Positions 6,728 through 8,059 of a stretch of 8,059 nucleotides of DNA are shown here, one piece after another. Source of the DNA: Clostridia bacterium (GTDB lineage Bacteria; Bacillota_A; Clostridia; Oscillospirales; CAG-272); NCBI GenBank assembly GCA_017652965.1, contig JAGBZZ010000335.1, positions 1 to 8,059 of the forward strand, read 5' to 3'. A program made the position numbers and the translations under genes. The notes below the pieces were generated by a model, which worked only from the letters and a program-made list of their open reading frames with translations, was not told the DNA's origin and did not search any database. Position 1 is the first letter of the stretch; every line of letters starts with the position of its first letter.

Positions 6728-7745
6728 CATAGTGCGAAAAATCCTGCCCCTCGGTCTTGTCGGCGAGGTTGTAGTAGCCGAACTCCCAGCCCTCAAAGGT
6801 CGAGCCGTAATACCAGATGTTTCCGGTATTGACCCAGGAAAGCAGGAAGGCGGCGCGGTCGGAGGCGGTCGGGTCGGGGCGGTAGATGCCCTGCACGTTT
6901 TCAAAATTGTCGTAGTTATTGAGAAGGCGGATCTGCCAGCCGACGGTATGCTCACGGTCCCCGCCGAACTCCCGCTCGGCACGCTCGACCCATGTCCAGT
7001 AGAGGTCAGAGCCGTCCCGCACCGTCACCGTGCCGGTATCGTAGGGCACAGAGAAAAAGAGCAGGTCATGGATGGTGGCAGAGGAATTGGGGTAACGGGC
7101 AAGGGTATACTCCTCCCCGTTCAGGTAAAGGCTTGGCGGCCCCTCCCGTTTCCAGCGGATGGGGGGGATATCCTCATCGCGCAGTCCCTGCGCGGCAAGG
7201 GTGGTGCAGATGACCTTGCCCTGCGCCGCCTTTGGCAGGCGGGCGGCCACCGGGTCGGTTGTCGGGTCGGCCACACGCCAGAGCGCCCTATCGGTGGAAA
7301 GCGGGGTGTTACCAGTCAGGGACACCTGCTCGCCGGGGGCGGCACGCAGGATAAAGGGGGCATCGGCGCTTCCGCTATGCTCCTCCGTGAGGAGAAGCGG
7401 CGCGGAGGTGGCGTAGCTGCCGCCGCGCAGGGTCACCGTGACCCCACCCCTGCCCGCGGCGCGGGCAAGGGCGGCGGCGGGGGTGCGCAGGGGGGCATCC
7501 TTCGTGCCGGGGGCGCTGTCGTCACCATCCGGGGAGACAAAGATCTCGGCAGAGGCAGAGGCGGAAAGGGCGGCGGTATCCACGGGCGATAGCACCGTGA
7601 CCTCCTTCGGCAGGGCGCCACGCGTCAGCAAAAAGCGGGCGCGGGCGGCCTCGGCCGACATGGTCGCAGGGACGCGGCCACGCAGATCCTCCTGCCCTGT
7701 CGGCAGGTTCAACTCATACAGATATTGCTTGGAAGACTGGCTCAT
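6705..7745 (-). CDS. Beta-helix protein copy 2, N-terminal fragment before a frameshift
   Basis: These 346 codons are the first third of a second GH141-like beta-helix protein. Residues 1-341 align without a gap to copy 1: the N-terminal LYELNLP and DLRGRVPATMS, the fold-entry motif IFVSPDGDDSAPGT (68-81), LRGGSY and EEYTLARYPN (211-220). Residues 300-340 differ at a single position. After SHYAE (337-341) the frame is lost: five residues unrelated to copy 1 (RIPMR) lead to a TGA at 6705-6707. The missing base lies at about 6717-6725. The ATG at 7745 is chosen for AAGGAG 8 bases upstream and for its match to the start of copy 1; an in-frame extension to 7910 has no counterpart there. No signal peptide is seen. 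Alone, this piece lacks the beta-helix core and the candidate catalytic aspartates, so it is unlikely to be active. A sequencing or assembly error would also explain the break. Confidence 0.75.
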   Translation of the reverse strand: MSQSSKQYLYELNLPTGQEDLRGRVPATMSAEAARARFLLTRGALPKEVTVLSPVDTAALSASASAEIFVSPDGDDSAPGTKDAPLRTPAAALARAAGRGGVTVTLRGGSYATSAPLLLTEEHSGSADAPFILRAAPGEQVSLTGNTPLSTDRALWRVADPTTDPVAARLPKAAQGKVICTTLAAQGLRDEDIPPIRWKREGPPSLYLNGEEYTLARYPNSSATIHDLLFFSVPYDTGTVTVRDGSDLYWTWVERAEREFGGDREHTVGWQIRLLNNYDNFENVQGIYRPDPTASDRAAFLLSWVNTGNIWYYGSTFEGWEFGYYNLADKTEGQDFSHYAERIPMR

Positions 7746-7753
7746 CTTTCTCT

Positions 7754-7759
7754 CTCCTT
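7754..7759 (-). promoter_or_regulatory. Ribosome-binding site of beta-helix copy 2
   Basis: AAGGAG on the minus strand, 8 bases before the ATG at 7745. It supports that start over the in-frame extension to 7910. Further upstream, TATACC (7806-7801) is a possible weak -10 box, but no acceptable -35 box lies 16-18 bases before it, so no promoter is called. Confidence 0.85.
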
Positions 7760-7827
7760 TCGGTATGGCAATAGCCTGGGAGTAACAGTTATGCTTGTTT
7801 GGTATAGTTTTGTTTACTTCCGCCTCA

Positions 7828-7846
7828 GCGGAGCAGAAATCGATGC
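7828..7846. repeat. Imperfect direct repeat, first unit
   Basis: GCGGAGCAGAAATCGATGC matches 8005-8023 at 17 of 19 bases. The two units are 177 bases apart. The flanks are not similar, so this is a short dispersed unit rather than a tandem duplication. Confidence 0.6.
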
Positions 7847-7864
7847 GAGACGGGGGACGAAGGT

Positions 7865-7889
7865 GAAAACGCCACAGTGCGGCGTTTTC
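7865..7889. terminator. Terminator-like hairpin upstream of copy 2
   Basis: GAAAACGCC and GGCGTTTTC form a perfect 9-bp stem with a 7-base loop (ACAGTGC), ending in four T on either strand. It could stop transcripts entering from the right before they reach copy 2, or be part of the surrounding repeat. No gene end is visible within the window on that side. Confidence 0.45.
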
Positions 7890-8004
7890 TCGAAGCGAAG
7901 TCCTCGCCACAAGGAGTTGAAGGAGAGGGCTACGCCCCGACGCGCAACGACTATGTGGCAGGACAGGGCACGTTCCCCGACCAAAGCCCGCTACGAAGGG
8001 TCTC

Positions 8005-8023
8005 GCGGAGCAGAAACGGATGC
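8005..8023. repeat. Imperfect direct repeat, second unit
   Basis: GCGGAGCAGAAACGGATGC is the partner of 7828-7846, differing at two adjacent bases. It is followed by the small overlapping stems at 8031-8059. Confidence 0.6.
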
Positions 8024-8059
8024 AGAGCTAGGCGCAAGGCACCCGAAGCGCCGACGGCG

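Larger units (their letters stand above)
4744..7745 (-). pseudogene. Whole beta-helix copy 2, broken by one missing base
   Basis: Adding one base near 6720 restores a single 1000-residue frame collinear with copy 1. On the coding strand, copy 1 reads GAGGGGGATACC (residues 341-344) and copy 2 reads GAGAGGATACC. The repaired sequence would be SHYAE, one uncertain residue, then DTDEVTPLL, against SHYAEGDTEEKTPLL in copy 1. Selection has kept the rest of the frame clean. The choice between a true pseudogene, a population variant and a consensus error cannot be made from this sequence. Confidence 0.65.
7768..8059. other. Non-coding region upstream of copy 2, no gene recognised
   Basis: No convincing reading frame, tRNA or rRNA is seen. 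It contains a hairpin at 7865-7889, an imperfect 19-base direct repeat (7828-7846, 8005-8023), a GCCACA/TGTGGC inverted pair (7906-7911, 7954-7959) and, at the edge, overlapping small stems GGCGC/GCGCC (8031-8035, 8048-8052) and CGCC/GGCG (8049-8059). It looks like repeat-rich intergenic DNA that continues beyond the window, and it must contain any promoter for copy 2. Confidence 0.5.

Noticed and set aside
4744..7745. Transposon or composite element with the two beta-helix copies as ends
   Set aside because: The copies are protein-coding paralogues, not insertion sequences; no transposase, integrase, terminal inverted repeats or target-site duplication was seen.
7746..7910. A 55-codon N-terminal extension of beta-helix copy 2
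   Set aside because: It runs across a hairpin and repeat DNA, has no counterpart in copy 1, and the ATG at 7745 has AAGGAG 8 bases upstream.

Overview
The window is GC-rich. All three of its genes lie on the minus strand: two long paralogous right-handed parallel beta-helix proteins and, between them, a MATE-family multidrug/cation antiporter. Strong AAGGAG/GGAG ribosome-binding sites, a textbook sigma-A promoter, Rho-independent terminators and a NorM/DinF-type MATE protein suggest a bacterium such as a carbohydrate-degrading, high-GC Firmicute (Clostridia-like, possibly gut). That assignment is an inference from general appearance; nothing in the window fixes the taxon.

Layout in transcription order, right to left. 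Positions 7768-8059 hold no convincing gene, only a hairpin and an imperfect direct repeat. Beta-helix copy 2 starts at 7745 and would end at 4744 (1000 residues), but one base is missing near 6720, which splits it into an N-terminal piece (7745-6705) and a C-terminal piece (6708-4744). The MATE gene (4720-3335) follows 23 bases later, probably in the same operon. A hairpin terminator (3268-3301) comes next. Its loop contains the TTGACA of a near-perfect promoter (TTGACA, 17-base spacer, TATAGT) that drives beta-helix copy 1 (3203-189, 1004 residues, intact). That transcript should begin at, or within a base or two of, an 8-bp stem-loop. Copy 1 ends in a second terminator (170-190) that overlaps its stop codon. 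Positions 1-166 hold a compact array of 8-base words and nested inverted repeats.

The two beta-helix proteins align without gaps from residue 1 to 341 and keep register to at least residue 626. By eye they are roughly 70% identical overall, with blocks above 95%. Neither has a visible signal peptide. Both have the N-terminal motif, the mid-protein motif (DEPGEWFYDKETGILYLYP) and the paired aspartates expected of beta-helix glycoside hydrolases resembling family GH141. The simplest reading is a pair of cytoplasmic enzymes acting on imported, probably complex, oligosaccharides. The role of the MATE transporter beside them is unknown. Copy 1 is intact and has a strong promoter; copy 2 is frameshifted and has no clear promoter.

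The most notable points are the promoter embedded in the terminator, the mRNA-end hairpin, the single-base break in copy 2, the 3-kb direct repeats flanking the MATE gene, and the palindrome array at the left edge. I found no defence system, CRISPR array, transposase or RNA gene.
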